A stretch of DNA of 64,000 nt from Thermohalobaculum sp039805905 (GCA_039805905.1 JBDIVM010000016.1:17778-81777), one strand, 5' to 3'; shown: positions 23,978 to 33,238, counted from the first letter of the stretch. Notes: generated by a model from the sequence alone, not told the origin. A program made the numbers and translations.

Positions 23978-24934
23978 GTGTCGGAGACCTCCGTCGGCGG
24001 GCCGCATCTCCCTCCGGGCGGCCTCGCCTGGGACGAGACGCTGGAGCTCAGGGCCGACGACGGCATAGGGCTGAGGGGCGCGCTCTGGCGCTTCGCTGGC
24101 GGGTCGCGCAGACAGCGGGGCCTCGTGCTCTACCTCAGCGGACGGACCGAGTTCCTGGAGAAATGCACTGTCCCGGCGGCTGAACTGGTCGCCCGCGGCT
24201 TCGCGGTGGCGAGCCTCGACTGGCGCGGGCAGGGGCTTTCGGAGCGGCTGATCGACCATCCGCTGAAGGGCCATGTGGAGAGCTTCGACGAGTACCGGCG
24301 CGATCTCTCGGCGCTGCTGGCTCATCCGGCGGTCGCGGCGTTCGGCCCACCGCGACTGATCCTCGCCCATTCCATGGGCGGCGCGATCGCGCTCGGGGCG
24401 CTCCTGCGTGGCGAGATCTCCGCGGCCGCCCTGATCTCGACCGCGCCGATGCTGGGCATCCGCATGACCTGGTACCAGCGGCTGATCGCCCGGCCGGTGC
24501 TGGCCCTGGCGCGCCGGTACGGCTGGCTCGGGCGCTGGCCGCCGCCACCCCGCCGCGACGTTCCCTACGTCTTACTGGGCTTCAGCGGAAATGCGCTGAC
24601 CGGCGATCGGCGGATCTTCGACTGGATGGTTGCCGCGGTGGAGCGGGAGCCGGCCTTCCGGATGGCCCTGCCGACCATCGGCTGGATCGGCGCGGCCCGC
24701 GAGGAGATGCAGTGGCTGGGTGCCGGGCCTCCGCTCGGCATTCCGGCGCTGTTCCTGCTCGGCGGCCGCGAGGACATCGTCGAGCCCCGCGCGGTGCATG
24801 CGGGCGCTGCCCGGCTCGGCGCACGGCTGGTCGAGATAGCCGAGGCGCGGCACGAGCATCTCATGGAGGCCGCGCCCGTCCGGGCCGCTGCCTGGGCGGC
24901 GATCGACCGGTTCCTGGACGAGCACGGCCTTTAG
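23978..24934 (+). CDS. Alpha/beta hydrolase, lysophospholipase L2 (PldB)-like
   Basis: A 318-residue serine hydrolase. The nucleophile elbow is AHSMGG (Ser132); the oxyanion region is LYLSGRTEFLEK; the acid is in LLGGREDIVEP and the His in AEARHEHLMEA. SLDWRGQGLSERL is typical of the monoacylglycerol lipase/lysophospholipase L2 group. No signal peptide, so it acts in the cytosol or at the inner membrane. It starts with GTG six bases after the SCP2 gene and is probably its functional partner. It ends directly against the convergent SH3-META gene with no spacer. Confidence 0.85.
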   Translation: MSETSVGGPHLPPGGLAWDETLELRADDGIGLRGALWRFAGGSRRQRGLVLYLSGRTEFLEKCTVPAAELVARGFAVASLDWRGQGLSERLIDHPLKGHVESFDEYRRDLSALLAHPAVAAFGPPRLILAHSMGGAIALGALLRGEISAAALISTAPMLGIRMTWYQRLIARPVLALARRYGWLGRWPPPPRRDVPYVLLGFSGNALTGDRRIFDWMVAAVEREPAFRMALPTIGWIGAAREEMQWLGAGPPLGIPALFLLGGREDIVEPRAVHAGAARLGARLVEIAEARHEHLMEAAPVRAAAWAAIDRFLDEHGL

Positions 24935-25675
24935 CTATTGGCCCCGGGCCTCGAACACGAGGGGTTGCTCGCCGTTCGGACCCGATATGACCAGGCGCCC
25001 GAGAGCCAGGTCAAAGTCGTAGCGTGCCGCAGCAGCGAGGGAGGCGAAGACGGCACTTTCCTGGGCCATGATCTCGGGTGGAGAACAGAACATCCGGGTC
25101 GCCGCCAGCGGGTTGGGGAAGCCGACGGTTCCGGGGCCGAGGACCACCCCGCCGGTGAAATTGTTGCAGCCGGAGTTGCCGCTGACCGTGCCGTCGGAAG
25201 CGAAGCGGATCCAGCCCTCGGCGGCGGCAGGTCCGGCGGTGGTCTCGACCAGGCGCCAGCTCATGGCATCGGCTTGCGGTGCCGGGGCGGAGCCTGCCGG
25301 CGCGCTGCCCTCGGCAAGGAAGATGCCCGCGACCCAGCCCTCGAGACCGTCAAATCTGACCCGGCACCAGCGTTCGCGGCGTGCCGCCTCGCGCTCGGTG
25401 GCCGATGCCTTCTGCCACTCGGCAAAGCTGAGGCCGCCGACACAGCCGAGATTGGCGAGCCCGTCGGCATCCGCAGGGATCTCGCCGATCTTCGGATAGC
25501 CTGTTCCGGCGCCGGCGCGGAGGTTGAGATAGCTGCCGGGCGAGACGCCGATCACGCGGTAATGGTCCGGCCCGTCGGCCGTCGCCCGGATCTCCGAAGC
25601 GTGCAACATGGCGAGAACCAGCACTGCCGCGGGCGCGGAGCGCGCAAGGATCCTAATCAGATGGGTCATGTGCAT
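24935..25675 (-). CDS. Exported SH3-like plus META (HslJ-type) domain protein
   Basis: A 246-residue secreted protein. After a signal peptide (AAVLVLAMLHASEIRA) comes a bacterial SH3 domain (YRVIGVSPGSYLNLRAGAGTGYPKIGEIPA ... WCRVRFDGLEGWV). The second half is a META domain: SWRLVETT, GNSGCNNFTGGV, then LAATRMFCSPPEIMAQESAVFASL. META proteins are envelope proteins of unclear function, and E. coli HslJ is linked to novobiocin tolerance. SH3 suggests binding to wall peptides. Start may be ATG 25675 or 25669. Its stop adjoins the stop of the convergent hydrolase. Confidence 0.88.
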   Translation of the reverse strand: MHMTHLIRILARSAPAAVLVLAMLHASEIRATADGPDHYRVIGVSPGSYLNLRAGAGTGYPKIGEIPADADGLANLGCVGGLSFAEWQKASATEREAARRERWCRVRFDGLEGWVAGIFLAEGSAPAGSAPAPQADAMSWRLVETTAGPAAAEGWIRFASDGTVSGNSGCNNFTGGVVLGPGTVGFPNPLAATRMFCSPPEIMAQESAVFASLAAAARYDFDLALGRLVISGPNGEQPLVFEARGQ

Positions 25676-25894
25676 TGGTGCGTCCTCCGCTGGAACCGGT
25701 CGGCCGGCAATGGCTGCCTCTGGGCCCGGCCAGGCTCAGGATACCGGCTGGGCACCAAGGCCCGCAATGCTGCCATCATTCCGGGTGCTCCCATCGGGGG
25801 CCAGATTGCGTCCCTCGAAGGCATCGATCCCGGTGACGGTCCTGTCTCGGTCCGGATGCAGGCACCCCGTGTGCGATGCGCGGCCCGTCGACCG

Positions 25895-26464
25895 TCACTT
25901 CCCCGTGCTGGCGGGGCCACCGCTCTGCTCATCGCCCGGCCGCACCCGCTCGATAAGGTCTCGCAGGTCGTCGAGATCGATGAAGTTGTCAGCCTGGCGC
26001 CGCAGTTCGTCGGCGACCATCGGTGGGTTCGACCGGATCGACGACACCACCGAGACCCGGACGCCCCGGCGCTGAAGCGCCGCGACAAGGGAACGGTAGG
26101 TGCCATCGCCCGAGAAGAGGATGGCATGATCGATGCTCTTGCTCATTTCCATGGCATCGACGGCGAGGGCGAGGTCGATCCGTGTCCGGAACCGCCGTCT
26201 GCCGGATGGATCGACCACCTCCGCCGCGGGGCGGGTCACCGGCTTGTATCCGTTGTAGGAGAGCCAGTCGATCAGCGGCCGGACGCCCGAGTCCTCCTCT
26301 TGCTCGTTGAGCGCCGTGTAGTAGCCCGCGCGGATCAGCTTGCCTCGCCGCAGGAACTCGCCCAGCAGGCGCCGGAAGTCGATCTCGAACCCCAGACTCC
26401 TTGCCGCGGAATGAAGATTCCAGCCATCTATGAACAGTGCCAAGCGGTCGTCTCGGTAAAACAT
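25895..26464 (-). CDS. NYN-domain (PIN-like) protein, LabA/DUF88 type
   Basis: A 189-residue protein of the NYN family, a PIN-like nuclease fold. The acidic residues expected for metal binding are present in ALFIDGWNLHSAA, RTRIDLALAVDAMEMS and DHAILFSGDGTYRSLVAALQ; the last matches the classic FSGDGDF motif with Tyr for Phe. Metal-dependent RNase activity is inferred from the fold. ATG 26464 is chosen because the conserved region then starts about nine residues in; the frame extends upstream without similarity. It stands alone, with 219 bases of featureless sequence to the next gene. Confidence 0.87.
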   Translation of the reverse strand: MFYRDDRLALFIDGWNLHSAARSLGFEIDFRRLLGEFLRRGKLIRAGYYTALNEQEEDSGVRPLIDWLSYNGYKPVTRPAAEVVDPSGRRRFRTRIDLALAVDAMEMSKSIDHAILFSGDGTYRSLVAALQRRGVRVSVVSSIRSNPPMVADELRRQADNFIDLDDLRDLIERVRPGDEQSGGPASTGK

Positions 26465-26571
26465 GCTTGCTCCGTCGCCCCGGAATGCGGCGGCCGGACC
26501 GGAGCCCTGCTGGCGGAACCCCCGCGTCGCGCCCCGCCGGACCACCCACCGACTCCGCCCATGTTCCTGTG

Positions 26572-26597
26572 CCTTCCGGCCTCCCCCGGCCGGAAGG
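26572..26597. repeat. Perfect 10-bp inverted repeat (hairpin)
   Basis: CCTTCCGGCC and GGCCGGAAGG flank a six-base TCCCCC loop. It could end transcription from the small minus-strand frame at 26679-26915, or fold in the leader of the NYN gene. No U-tract follows on either strand. Confidence 0.6.
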
Positions 26598-26678
26598 TGT
26601 CACCGCCGGCGCCATAGTCGCGTGGCTGCGCGATTTCCGCTTGGTTCCGGCTGCCAAACAATTGGGAGCGTGCGCCAA

Positions 26679-26915
26679 TCAGCCGGAGTCCGGTCGATGG
26701 GAGCCCGCGGCGCCGTCATCGCCGCTCTGGAAGCCGAGCTGTGCCCGGTTCCGCAGCATCGCAAGGTGGCGGTTCAAACGGTCGAGGCAATCCCAGCAGG
26801 TGACCCGTTGCAACCTGACTGTCAGACTGGCCCGATCGACCGTGGATCCCTCAATTCCGCAGACCGTGCAGTCGGACGGCGCCGTGATTGCGAGGAAATG
26901 GATCGGGCGCGCCAT
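26679..26915 (-). CDS. Possible small cysteine-pair protein
   Basis: A 78-codon frame, not recognised. Two CxxC pairs occur 22 residues apart (CTVCG ... VTCWDCLDRL), a spacing seen in small zinc-ribbon-like proteins that end their second pair with CxxCLxxL. The N-terminus MARPIHFLAITAPSD is less arginine-rich than typical chance frames in this GC-rich DNA. The ribosome-binding site is poor (GCAGG directly before the ATG). Overlapping frames on the other strand are Arg/Pro-rich and look random. It could still be a chance frame. Confidence 0.42.
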   Translation of the reverse strand: MARPIHFLAITAPSDCTVCGIEGSTVDRASLTVRLQRVTCWDCLDRLNRHLAMLRNRAQLGFQSGDDGAAGSHRPDSG

Positions 26916-27209
26916 CCTGCGTCAGTCCGGACCTGCGGACCGGCTGCGGCGCCGGGCGATCCGGACGACGCATCTGCGCCGTCCGGCCGGTCCCTCGAGC
27001 CACGCCGTGTGCGGCTGCGTGCTGTCTTTTGGCTGTGTGCGTGCCATCGGACGGGAACCCCCCGCGCGGCTGGCGCCACGCTTCCTGTTGTTCCCAACGC
27101 AGTCTGGCTGCTTCCGCAACGCGGCGCTTGCTACAACCGGCCAATCTGTTGAGAATTGCCGCCATTCTCCGGGCCGGGGATGCCCGCACGCCCGATGCAG
27201 GAGTGAATC

Positions 27210-28229
27210 GTGCCGACTGGTTCGCCGAAGCACGACGCAGTCTGGGTGCGCCAGCTCGCGGACGAGTTGCAGAGCGGGGGTCACCCGGCCAGGCAGATGC
27301 TCCGAGAGGTCGGTCTTGACCGGCGACGCCTCGAAGGAGAAGGGGCGAGAATCCCCTTCGCGGCCCATGCCGCGTTCTTCGAGGTGGCGGCGAGGCAGAC
27401 CTCCGATTCCTGCCTGGGCCTGCATTTCGGCCAGACTCGCGACATTCGTGATGCCGGGCTGCTGGGCTATGTCGGACTTTCGTCGCCCACGGTCATGGAC
27501 GGGCTGAAGAATCTCTGGCGTTACCGTCGCGTGTTCAGCGATGCCGCCGAGATCGATGTGGTAGAGCTCGAAAGCTTCGGCAGGATCCGATGGTGGTTCC
27601 ACGGAGCGTCCGGCGCTGCCGTGCGCCAGGCGGTCGAGTTCGCAGCATCGAACCAGGTTCGCGCAATCAGGGAAGCGACGGGGCGCCAGGTCGCGCCGCT
27701 TTCCGTAAGCTTCGCCCATCTGCGCGACGAGGATACGGCAGTCTTCGACCGTTATTTCGGCTGTCCGGTCCGCTTCGGTGCCGACGGGAATGCAACCGTG
27801 TTCCGGCGCACGGACCTCGCGCTTCCGCTCTCGACGGCGGACAACCGGTTGCTGGCGATCCTGCGCGGCTACTGCGAGGAGGTCCTTGCCCGGAAACCGA
27901 TGCATCCGCCCACGCTGGTCGAGCAGGTCGAGCGTCTGGTTGCGGACCGGCTGACGAACGGGGAGACCGCGATGCCGGAGGTTGCGGCATTGCTCGGACT
28001 GAGCCCGCGGACATTTTCGCGGCGGCTGGCTGCGCTCGGCACGTCCTACAACGCCATCGTCGACGAGCTCAGGCGCGAACTCGCGGAACGCTATCTGCGT
28101 GACTCGCTGCTGAGCCTGTCCGAGATCGCCTTCCTGCTCGGCTACACCGAGGTCAGCACGTTCAACCACGCATTCCGGCGCTGGACCGGCACGACGCCGA
28201 GCGCCTTCCGCAAGTCGGAAGTCCGGTAG
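27210..28229 (+). CDS. AraC-family transcriptional regulator (OruR/ArgR-like)
   Basis: A 339-residue regulator. The N-terminal ~200 residues match the PF12625-type effector domain (GLHFGQTRDIRDAGLLGYVG, LNLWRYRR-like segment) found in OruR-type regulators. The C-terminal ~90 residues are the double helix-turn-helix: MPEVAALLGLSPRTFSRRLAA and LSEIAFLLGYTEVSTFNHAF, followed by the family end RRWTGTTPSAFRK. It converges on the hydantoinase/Liv operon with 18 bases between stops and is the best candidate for its regulator. The GTG start is kept for lack of a better one. A short hairpin, GTCCGG-N6-CCGGAC, spans its stop codon. Confidence 0.9.
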   Translation: MPTGSPKHDAVWVRQLADELQSGGHPARQMLREVGLDRRRLEGEGARIPFAAHAAFFEVAARQTSDSCLGLHFGQTRDIRDAGLLGYVGLSSPTVMDGLKNLWRYRRVFSDAAEIDVVELESFGRIRWWFHGASGAAVRQAVEFAASNQVRAIREATGRQVAPLSVSFAHLRDEDTAVFDRYFGCPVRFGADGNATVFRRTDLALPLSTADNRLLAILRGYCEEVLARKPMHPPTLVEQVERLVADRLTNGETAMPEVAALLGLSPRTFSRRLAALGTSYNAIVDELRRELAERYLRDSLLSLSEIAFLLGYTEVSTFNHAFRRWTGTTPSAFRKSEVR

Positions 28230-28247
28230 CTGCCGGACCGGCCGCGC

Positions 28248-29459
28248 TCAGATGATGGCCTGCTCCAGGAACGGCCGGCCCTCGGCGATCCGGGCATAGG
28301 CGAGGTCGGAGAGGTCGAGGGTGCGGAACCCACGATGGACGATCAGCTCGGCCAGGCCACGCCCCGCACCGGCCGCCTGCTGCAGCCCGTGACCCGAGAA
28401 GCCGTTGATGAACATGAAGTTCGTGACTTCGGGATGCGGGCCGATCGCCGCGTTCTGGTCCAGTGTGTTGTAGTCGTAATGGCCGGCCCAGGCGCGCACG
28501 AGCTTGATTGCCTCGAAGGCCGGCACCCGGTTCGCCATCACCGGCCAGATCTGTTCCTCGAACTCGTCGTAATCCACGTCGAAGTCGTCGGGGTCCGTCA
28601 CCCGGCCATCGGGTGCGGGCGCACCGGCGAGGAAGAATTCGCCCTCCTGGCGGCAATGGACACCCGCCGGGTCGATGGTCAGCGGCAACGGCTGGCCCAG
28701 CTCCTCGCGGCACGAGAAGACGAACAGCGAATGCTTCAGCGGCACCACCGGGTGGTGGATCCCGGCCAGCGCGGCGGTCCTGCCGCCGGACGGGCCGCTG
28801 GCGTTGACCACGGTGCCGCAGGCAACCTTCGCGCCCGATGCGAGCGACACGCTCTCGATCCGCCCGCCGCGTCGCTCCATCGCCACGACCTCGTTGCGGA
28901 TGTACTCGACTCCGTTCTCGCGCGCCTTGCGGCGCCACCAGTGCATCATGGTCGCGCCGTCGAACCAGCCCTCGCCCACCGGGTTGAAGCTGCCCATGGC
29001 GATGTCGTCGACCCTGTAGAACGGGAAGCGCGCCCTGATCTCGGCGGGCGTCATCAGCATGGTCGCCGCGCCGCAGCTCTTCTGCACGGCGTGGTTCGCC
29101 TCGAGGACCGGCACCCCGGCGTCTGTCGCCAGGAACATGTAGCCGATCTCCTTCAGCACGATTTCGGGAATCTCCGGGTCGCCGCCGAGCCGCTCGCGGA
29201 AGCTGCGGATGAACTCGGTACCGAACATCGAGAGCTTCACGTTGACGGCGTTCGAGAACTGGTGCCGGATGCAGCTGGCGCTGAGCGCCGAGGAGGCACG
29301 CCGGTAATCCGGGTCCTTCTCCACCACCAGCACCCGGCCCTTGAACCCCTTGTCGGCCGAGAGCCACCAGGCGAGCGACGAGCCCATGATCGCGCCGCCC
29401 GCGATCACCACGTCATAGGCAGCCGCGCGTGGTTCCTTCACCATAGGCAGCAGGCTCAT
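28248..29459 (-). CDS. FAD-dependent amine/amino-acid oxidoreductase (DAO family)
   Basis: A 403-residue flavoprotein. The nucleotide-binding motif is YDVVIAGGAIMGSSLAWWLS with an acidic end at VLVVEKD; ALSASCIRHQFSNAVNV and the C-terminal HYDYNTLDQNAAIGPHPEV, NGFSGHGLQQAAGAGRG are DAO-family hallmarks shared with sarcosine oxidase, dimethylglycine oxidase and FOXRED1. It should oxidise a secondary amine or amino acid. Its start follows the hydantoinase B stop without a gap (TGAATG), so it is the last gene of the operon. Coupled to a hydantoinase, N-methyl-amino acid oxidation (for example sarcosine) is attractive but unproven. Confidence 0.88.
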   Translation of the reverse strand: MSLLPMVKEPRAAAYDVVIAGGAIMGSSLAWWLSADKGFKGRVLVVEKDPDYRRASSALSASCIRHQFSNAVNVKLSMFGTEFIRSFRERLGGDPEIPEIVLKEIGYMFLATDAGVPVLEANHAVQKSCGAATMLMTPAEIRARFPFYRVDDIAMGSFNPVGEGWFDGATMMHWWRRKARENGVEYIRNEVVAMERRGGRIESVSLASGAKVACGTVVNASGPSGGRTAALAGIHHPVVPLKHSLFVFSCREELGQPLPLTIDPAGVHCRQEGEFFLAGAPAPDGRVTDPDDFDVDYDEFEEQIWPVMANRVPAFEAIKLVRAWAGHYDYNTLDQNAAIGPHPEVTNFMFINGFSGHGLQQAAGAGRGLAELIVHRGFRTLDLSDLAYARIAEGRPFLEQAII

Positions 29460-31139
29460 TCAGATTTCCTCCGGCAGATCCCCGGCGGAAAGCCCGTAAT
29501 CCCGCATCGCCGCCTCGCGCGAGATGTAGCCGAGTTCCACGTCGCGGCGCACCGCCGCCCGGTCGCGCTGGCGCGGGTCGCCGAAGCCGGCGCCGCCCGG
29601 CAGCGCGAGCATGGCCCGCCGCCCGGCGGGAATGTGCTGGCGGCCCTTGCCGCGCATCACCGTGCCGTCGTCGAGCTCGAACCGCGTCAGCCCGCCCGGC
29701 CCGCCACCCTCGCGCCCGCGCGCGGGGTGGTGCACCCGGTCGAACATGGCCGAGAAGTCGAACTCGTGGCCCGGCAGCGCGCCGATCTCCATGTATTGCC
29801 CAAGCCCGCCGCGCTGCCGCCCCGCACCGCCCGAATCCGGCCGCAGCTCCTTGCGCCAGACAATCACCGGGCCGGTGTGCTCGGTCGCCTCCACCGGCAT
29901 GGTCATCACGCCCGAGGGGAAGGCCGTGGCATTCATCCCGTCGATCTCCGGCCGCGCGCCCGAGCCGCCGCAGTTGAAAATCAGCACCTCGGCGCGCTGC
30001 CCACTTGACGGTGCATTGCTGCCCCGCACCGGCCGGAAGCTGAGCTGGAAGTTGCACAAGCTGCCGCAGCCTTCGGCCGGCACGGTGCCAGGCCTCAGCT
30101 TGTGCAGCGCGCCAAGCACCGTGTCGGGGATCATGTGGCCGATCACGTGGCGGAGCGCCACGGGGGCAGGGTGCGGGGCGTTCAGGATGCTGCCCTCGGG
30201 CGCCGAGATCTCGAAGGGCGCCAGCGACGCGGCGTTGTTCGGGATCTCGGGCGCGATGGCACATTTCAGCCCGTAGCAGGCATAGGCCTTGGTGTAAACC
30301 AGCGGCACGTTGATGCCCTTGGGGTCCACGGCCGAGGTGCCTTCGAAATCGGCTATGATCCGGTCCTCGCGGATGTCGAGCCTGACCGCGAGCCGGATCG
30401 GCGTCGCATAGCCGTCGATCGTCATCTCGTTGACCGCGACGGCGCGGGGCAGGGCCGCGATGCGCTCGACCGTCGCCCGGTAGCTGTGATCGAGGATGAA
30501 GGCCGAGATGTCCTCCAGCCCGTCAAGCCCGAATTCCTCCAGCATGTCGATCAGGCGGCGGTGCCCGGTCTCGTTGCAGGCGGCGAGCGCATAGATGTCG
30601 CCCACCACCTGATCTGCTTCGCGGACGTTGTTGCGGACGATCTTCACGAGATCCCGGTTCACTTCGCCTTCGCGGGCGAAAGGCATGATCGGGATCAGCA
30701 GCCCCTCCTCGTAGACCGAGTTGCCGTCGGCCCCGAAACCACGCCCGCCGATGTCGACCACATGGGCGGTGCAGGCGAAGTAGCCGACGTGCCGGCCCCT
30801 GTGGAACGAGGGGGTGACGACGGTGATGTCGTGCAGGTGACCCGTCCCCATCCAGGGATCGTTGGTGATGTAGATGTCGCCCGCGCGCATGTTGGTGGTG
30901 CCGATCTCGCGCATGAAATGGGCGACCGACTCGGCCATGGCGTTGACGTGGCCCGGCGTGCCGGTGACCGCCTGGGCCAGCATCCGGCCCTGGAGGTCAT
31001 ACACCCCGGCGCTCAGGTCGCCCGCCTCGCGCACCGAGGTCGAGAAGGCGGTGCGGACAAGGGCGCGGGCCTGCTCCTCGACGACCGAGATCAGGCGGTT
31101 CCACATCACCTGCAGGGCGACGGCACTGTACGCGGTCAT
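29460..31139 (-). CDS. hyuB: Hydantoinase B / 5-oxoprolinase subunit B-like protein
   Basis: A 559-residue subunit of the HyuA/HyuB class, ATP-dependent amidohydrolases opening hydantoin, N-methylhydantoin or 5-oxoproline rings. The signature ITNDPWMGTGHLHDITVV is present, as are HVVDIGGRGFGADG, FEISAPEGSILNAPHPAPV, then HVIGHMIPDTVLGAL, and the glycine-rich NCGGSGARPEIDG and GGAGRQRGGLGQ segments. ATG 31139 overlaps the hyuA stop (ATGA) and gives the normal N-terminus (AVALQVMWNRLISVVEEQA); the frame extends further upstream only as read-through. The A and B subunits work as one enzyme. Confidence 0.92.
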   Translation of the reverse strand: MTAYSAVALQVMWNRLISVVEEQARALVRTAFSTSVREAGDLSAGVYDLQGRMLAQAVTGTPGHVNAMAESVAHFMREIGTTNMRAGDIYITNDPWMGTGHLHDITVVTPSFHRGRHVGYFACTAHVVDIGGRGFGADGNSVYEEGLLIPIMPFAREGEVNRDLVKIVRNNVREADQVVGDIYALAACNETGHRRLIDMLEEFGLDGLEDISAFILDHSYRATVERIAALPRAVAVNEMTIDGYATPIRLAVRLDIREDRIIADFEGTSAVDPKGINVPLVYTKAYACYGLKCAIAPEIPNNAASLAPFEISAPEGSILNAPHPAPVALRHVIGHMIPDTVLGALHKLRPGTVPAEGCGSLCNFQLSFRPVRGSNAPSSGQRAEVLIFNCGGSGARPEIDGMNATAFPSGVMTMPVEATEHTGPVIVWRKELRPDSGGAGRQRGGLGQYMEIGALPGHEFDFSAMFDRVHHPARGREGGGPGGLTRFELDDGTVMRGKGRQHIPAGRRAMLALPGGAGFGDPRQRDRAAVRRDVELGYISREAAMRDYGLSAGDLPEEI

Positions 31140-33238
31140 TCCGCGGCCTCCCTTGTGGCGGCTACGCGGATACGTGTCACCTCGATGGTGCCGTCCGCCC
31201 GCATCGCGGCGGTGAAGCCCGAGGGGATCACCACCGTGGTCTCGCGCTCGGTGATCATGGCCGGGCCGGCGAGCCGCTGGCTGGCGGCCATCCGCTCGCG
31301 GGAAACGATGCTGGCTTCGACCTCGCCGCCCAGCGCGGGGTCGAACAGCGGCCGCACGGCCTCGGCCACGGCCTCGGTTCCGGCACCCGCCGGGGCCACC
31401 GGCTCGACGCCGGGCAGGGGCGTGCCGGCCTTCACGGCCCAGCTCGTCACCTCGATGTCGACGCCGTCGACCACCCGGCCGAACAGCGCCTTGTAAGCCA
31501 CCTCGAACAGCGCGAGGCACCGCTCCCGCGACGGGTCGGCCGCATCCTCCGCACCGAAGTCTACCGGAATCTCCCAGCCCTGGCCGACATAGCGCATGTA
31601 GGCCCGCGCCTCGTACCCGATCGCGGCGTCCGGGTCGCAGTTCCGCACGAAGGCGGCCGCCTCGTCGCGCAGCTCCGCCAGCACCCGCTGCGCCGCCGCG
31701 GCGCTGTAGTCCGAGAGCCGCATGTAGGCGCTGCGGGTCGCCTCGAAGCTGAACGGCGCACGCAGGAAGCCAATGGCCGAGCCGACGCCCGCTCCCGGCG
31801 GCACCAGATAGCGCGAGATGCCAAGCTTCTGTGCCAGCCGTCCCGCATGCAGCGGCGCCGCGCCGCCGAAGGCGATCATGGTGAAGCCGGCCAGGTCCTC
31901 GCCGTTCTCGACCGCATGGACGCGCGCGGCATTGGCCATGTTCTCGTCCACGACCTCGGAAATGCCGAAGGCCGCCGTCAGCCGGTCGAGGCCGAGCGGT
32001 TGCCCAACCTCGCGGTCGACGGCCTGCCCGGCCACCTCGGCCGAGAGCGGGATCGTGCCTCCCGCGAAGTTCTCCGGGTCGAGCCGCCCGAGCACGAGGT
32101 CGGCATCCGTCACCGCAGGCCGCTCGCCGCCGCGCTGGTAGCAGGCCGGGCCAGGCTCGGACCCGGCGCTCTCGGGGCCGACGCGGATCTGGTACATGGC
32201 GTCGACCGAGGCGAGCGAGCCGCCGCCCGCGCCGATCTCGACCATGTCGATGACCGGGATCGAGATCGGCATGCCCGAGCCCTTCTTGAACCGGTAGCTC
32301 CGTGCCACCTCGAACACCCGCGCCGTCTTCGGCGCCTGGTCGCGGATCATGCAGATCTTCGCCGTGGTGCCGCCCATGTCGAAGGAGAGCACGCGGCCAA
32401 GCCCGTAGCGCCGGGCGATGTCGGCGGCGAAGATCGCGCCGCCCGCGGGGCCGGATTCGACCAGGCGCACCGGGAATTCGGCGGCACTGTCGAGCGAGAT
32501 GATGCCGCCGCCCGAATGCATCAGGAACACCGGCGCGCGCGCACCGATCTCCGCCAGCCGCCCGGTCAGCCGCCCGAGATAGGCCCGCATCATCGGCTTC
32601 ACATAGGCGTTGGCCGAGACCGTGGTGAAGCGCTCGTATTCCCGCATCTGCGGCGAGACTTCCGAGGAGAGCGAGATGTCCACCCCCGGCAACCGTCCGG
32701 CCAGCACCTCGCGCACCAGCCGCTCGTGCGCGTCGTTGGCGTAGGAATGCATCAGCCCGACGGCGATGCTCTGGTAGCCGCCGTCCCTCAGCCGGTCGGC
32801 CAGCGCCTCGACCTCGGCGCGGTCGAGCGGCTTCAGCACCTGGCCCGCCGCGCCGATGCGCTCGTCGAGCACGTGGCGGTGGTCGCGCGCGATCAGCGGC
32901 TCGGGGAGCTTCAGGTTCAGGTCGTATTGCTCGAACCGGCTCTCGGTCCGCATCTCGATGACGTCGCGGAAGCCCTTCGTCGTCACCAGCGCCGTCCTGG
33001 CGCCGCGCCGCTCGATCAGCGCGTTGGTGGCCAGCGTGGTGCCGTGGATGATCATGCTCATGTCGGCGGGCGTCACGCCGGCGGCGGCGCAGACCCGGCC
33101 GATGCCTTCGAGGATCGCGTCCTCGGGCGCGGCGTAGGTGGTCAGCACCTTGACCGAATGCAGCTCCGCGCCGCGCTCGAGCACCACGTCGGTGAAGGTG
33201 CCGCCGATGTCGACGCCGAGTCGGATGGGTGTGGTCAT
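31136..33238 (-). CDS. hyuA: Hydantoinase A / 5-oxoprolinase subunit A-like protein
   Basis: The 700-residue ATP-binding partner of HyuB. An actin-like ATPase N-terminus is seen at RLGVDIGGTFTDVVLE; further marks are MIIHGTTLATNALIERRGA, LMHSGGGIISLDSAAEFPV, LSFDMGGTTAKICMIRD and FGGAAPLHAGRLAQKLG. HyuA-type proteins phosphorylate the ring carbonyl before hydrolysis. Length agrees with the family (~690-710). It starts 133 bases after the binding-protein gene, across a strong hairpin, and overlaps hyuB at its end. N-methylhydantoinase, hydantoinase and oxoprolinase cannot be separated by motif. Confidence 0.92.
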   Translation of the reverse strand: MTTPIRLGVDIGGTFTDVVLERGAELHSVKVLTTYAAPEDAILEGIGRVCAAAGVTPADMSMIIHGTTLATNALIERRGARTALVTTKGFRDVIEMRTESRFEQYDLNLKLPEPLIARDHRHVLDERIGAAGQVLKPLDRAEVEALADRLRDGGYQSIAVGLMHSYANDAHERLVREVLAGRLPGVDISLSSEVSPQMREYERFTTVSANAYVKPMMRAYLGRLTGRLAEIGARAPVFLMHSGGGIISLDSAAEFPVRLVESGPAGGAIFAADIARRYGLGRVLSFDMGGTTAKICMIRDQAPKTARVFEVARSYRFKKGSGMPISIPVIDMVEIGAGGGSLASVDAMYQIRVGPESAGSEPGPACYQRGGERPAVTDADLVLGRLDPENFAGGTIPLSAEVAGQAVDREVGQPLGLDRLTAAFGISEVVDENMANAARVHAVENGEDLAGFTMIAFGGAAPLHAGRLAQKLGISRYLVPPGAGVGSAIGFLRAPFSFEATRSAYMRLSDYSAAAAQRVLAELRDEAAAFVRNCDPDAAIGYEARAYMRYVGQGWEIPVDFGAEDAADPSRERCLALFEVAYKALFGRVVDGVDIEVTSWAVKAGTPLPGVEPVAPAGAGTEAVAEAVRPLFDPALGGEVEASIVSRERMAASQRLAGPAMITERETTVVIPSGFTAAMRADGTIEVTRIRVAATREAAE

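Larger units (their letters stand above)
26465..27209. other. 745-base region between NYN and AraC genes
   Basis: This stretch lies between divergently transcribed genes. It holds one possible small minus-strand gene (26679-26915) and a perfect hairpin (26572-26597). The remainder shows no coding frame I would defend. Promoters for both flanking genes should be here, but no clear -35/-10 pair was found. Confidence 0.6.

Noticed and set aside
28221..28238. GTCCGG-N6-CCGGAC repeat across the AraC stop, considered as a bidirectional terminator.
   Set aside because: Only six base pairs and no T-run on either strand, so it is not listed as a separate feature.
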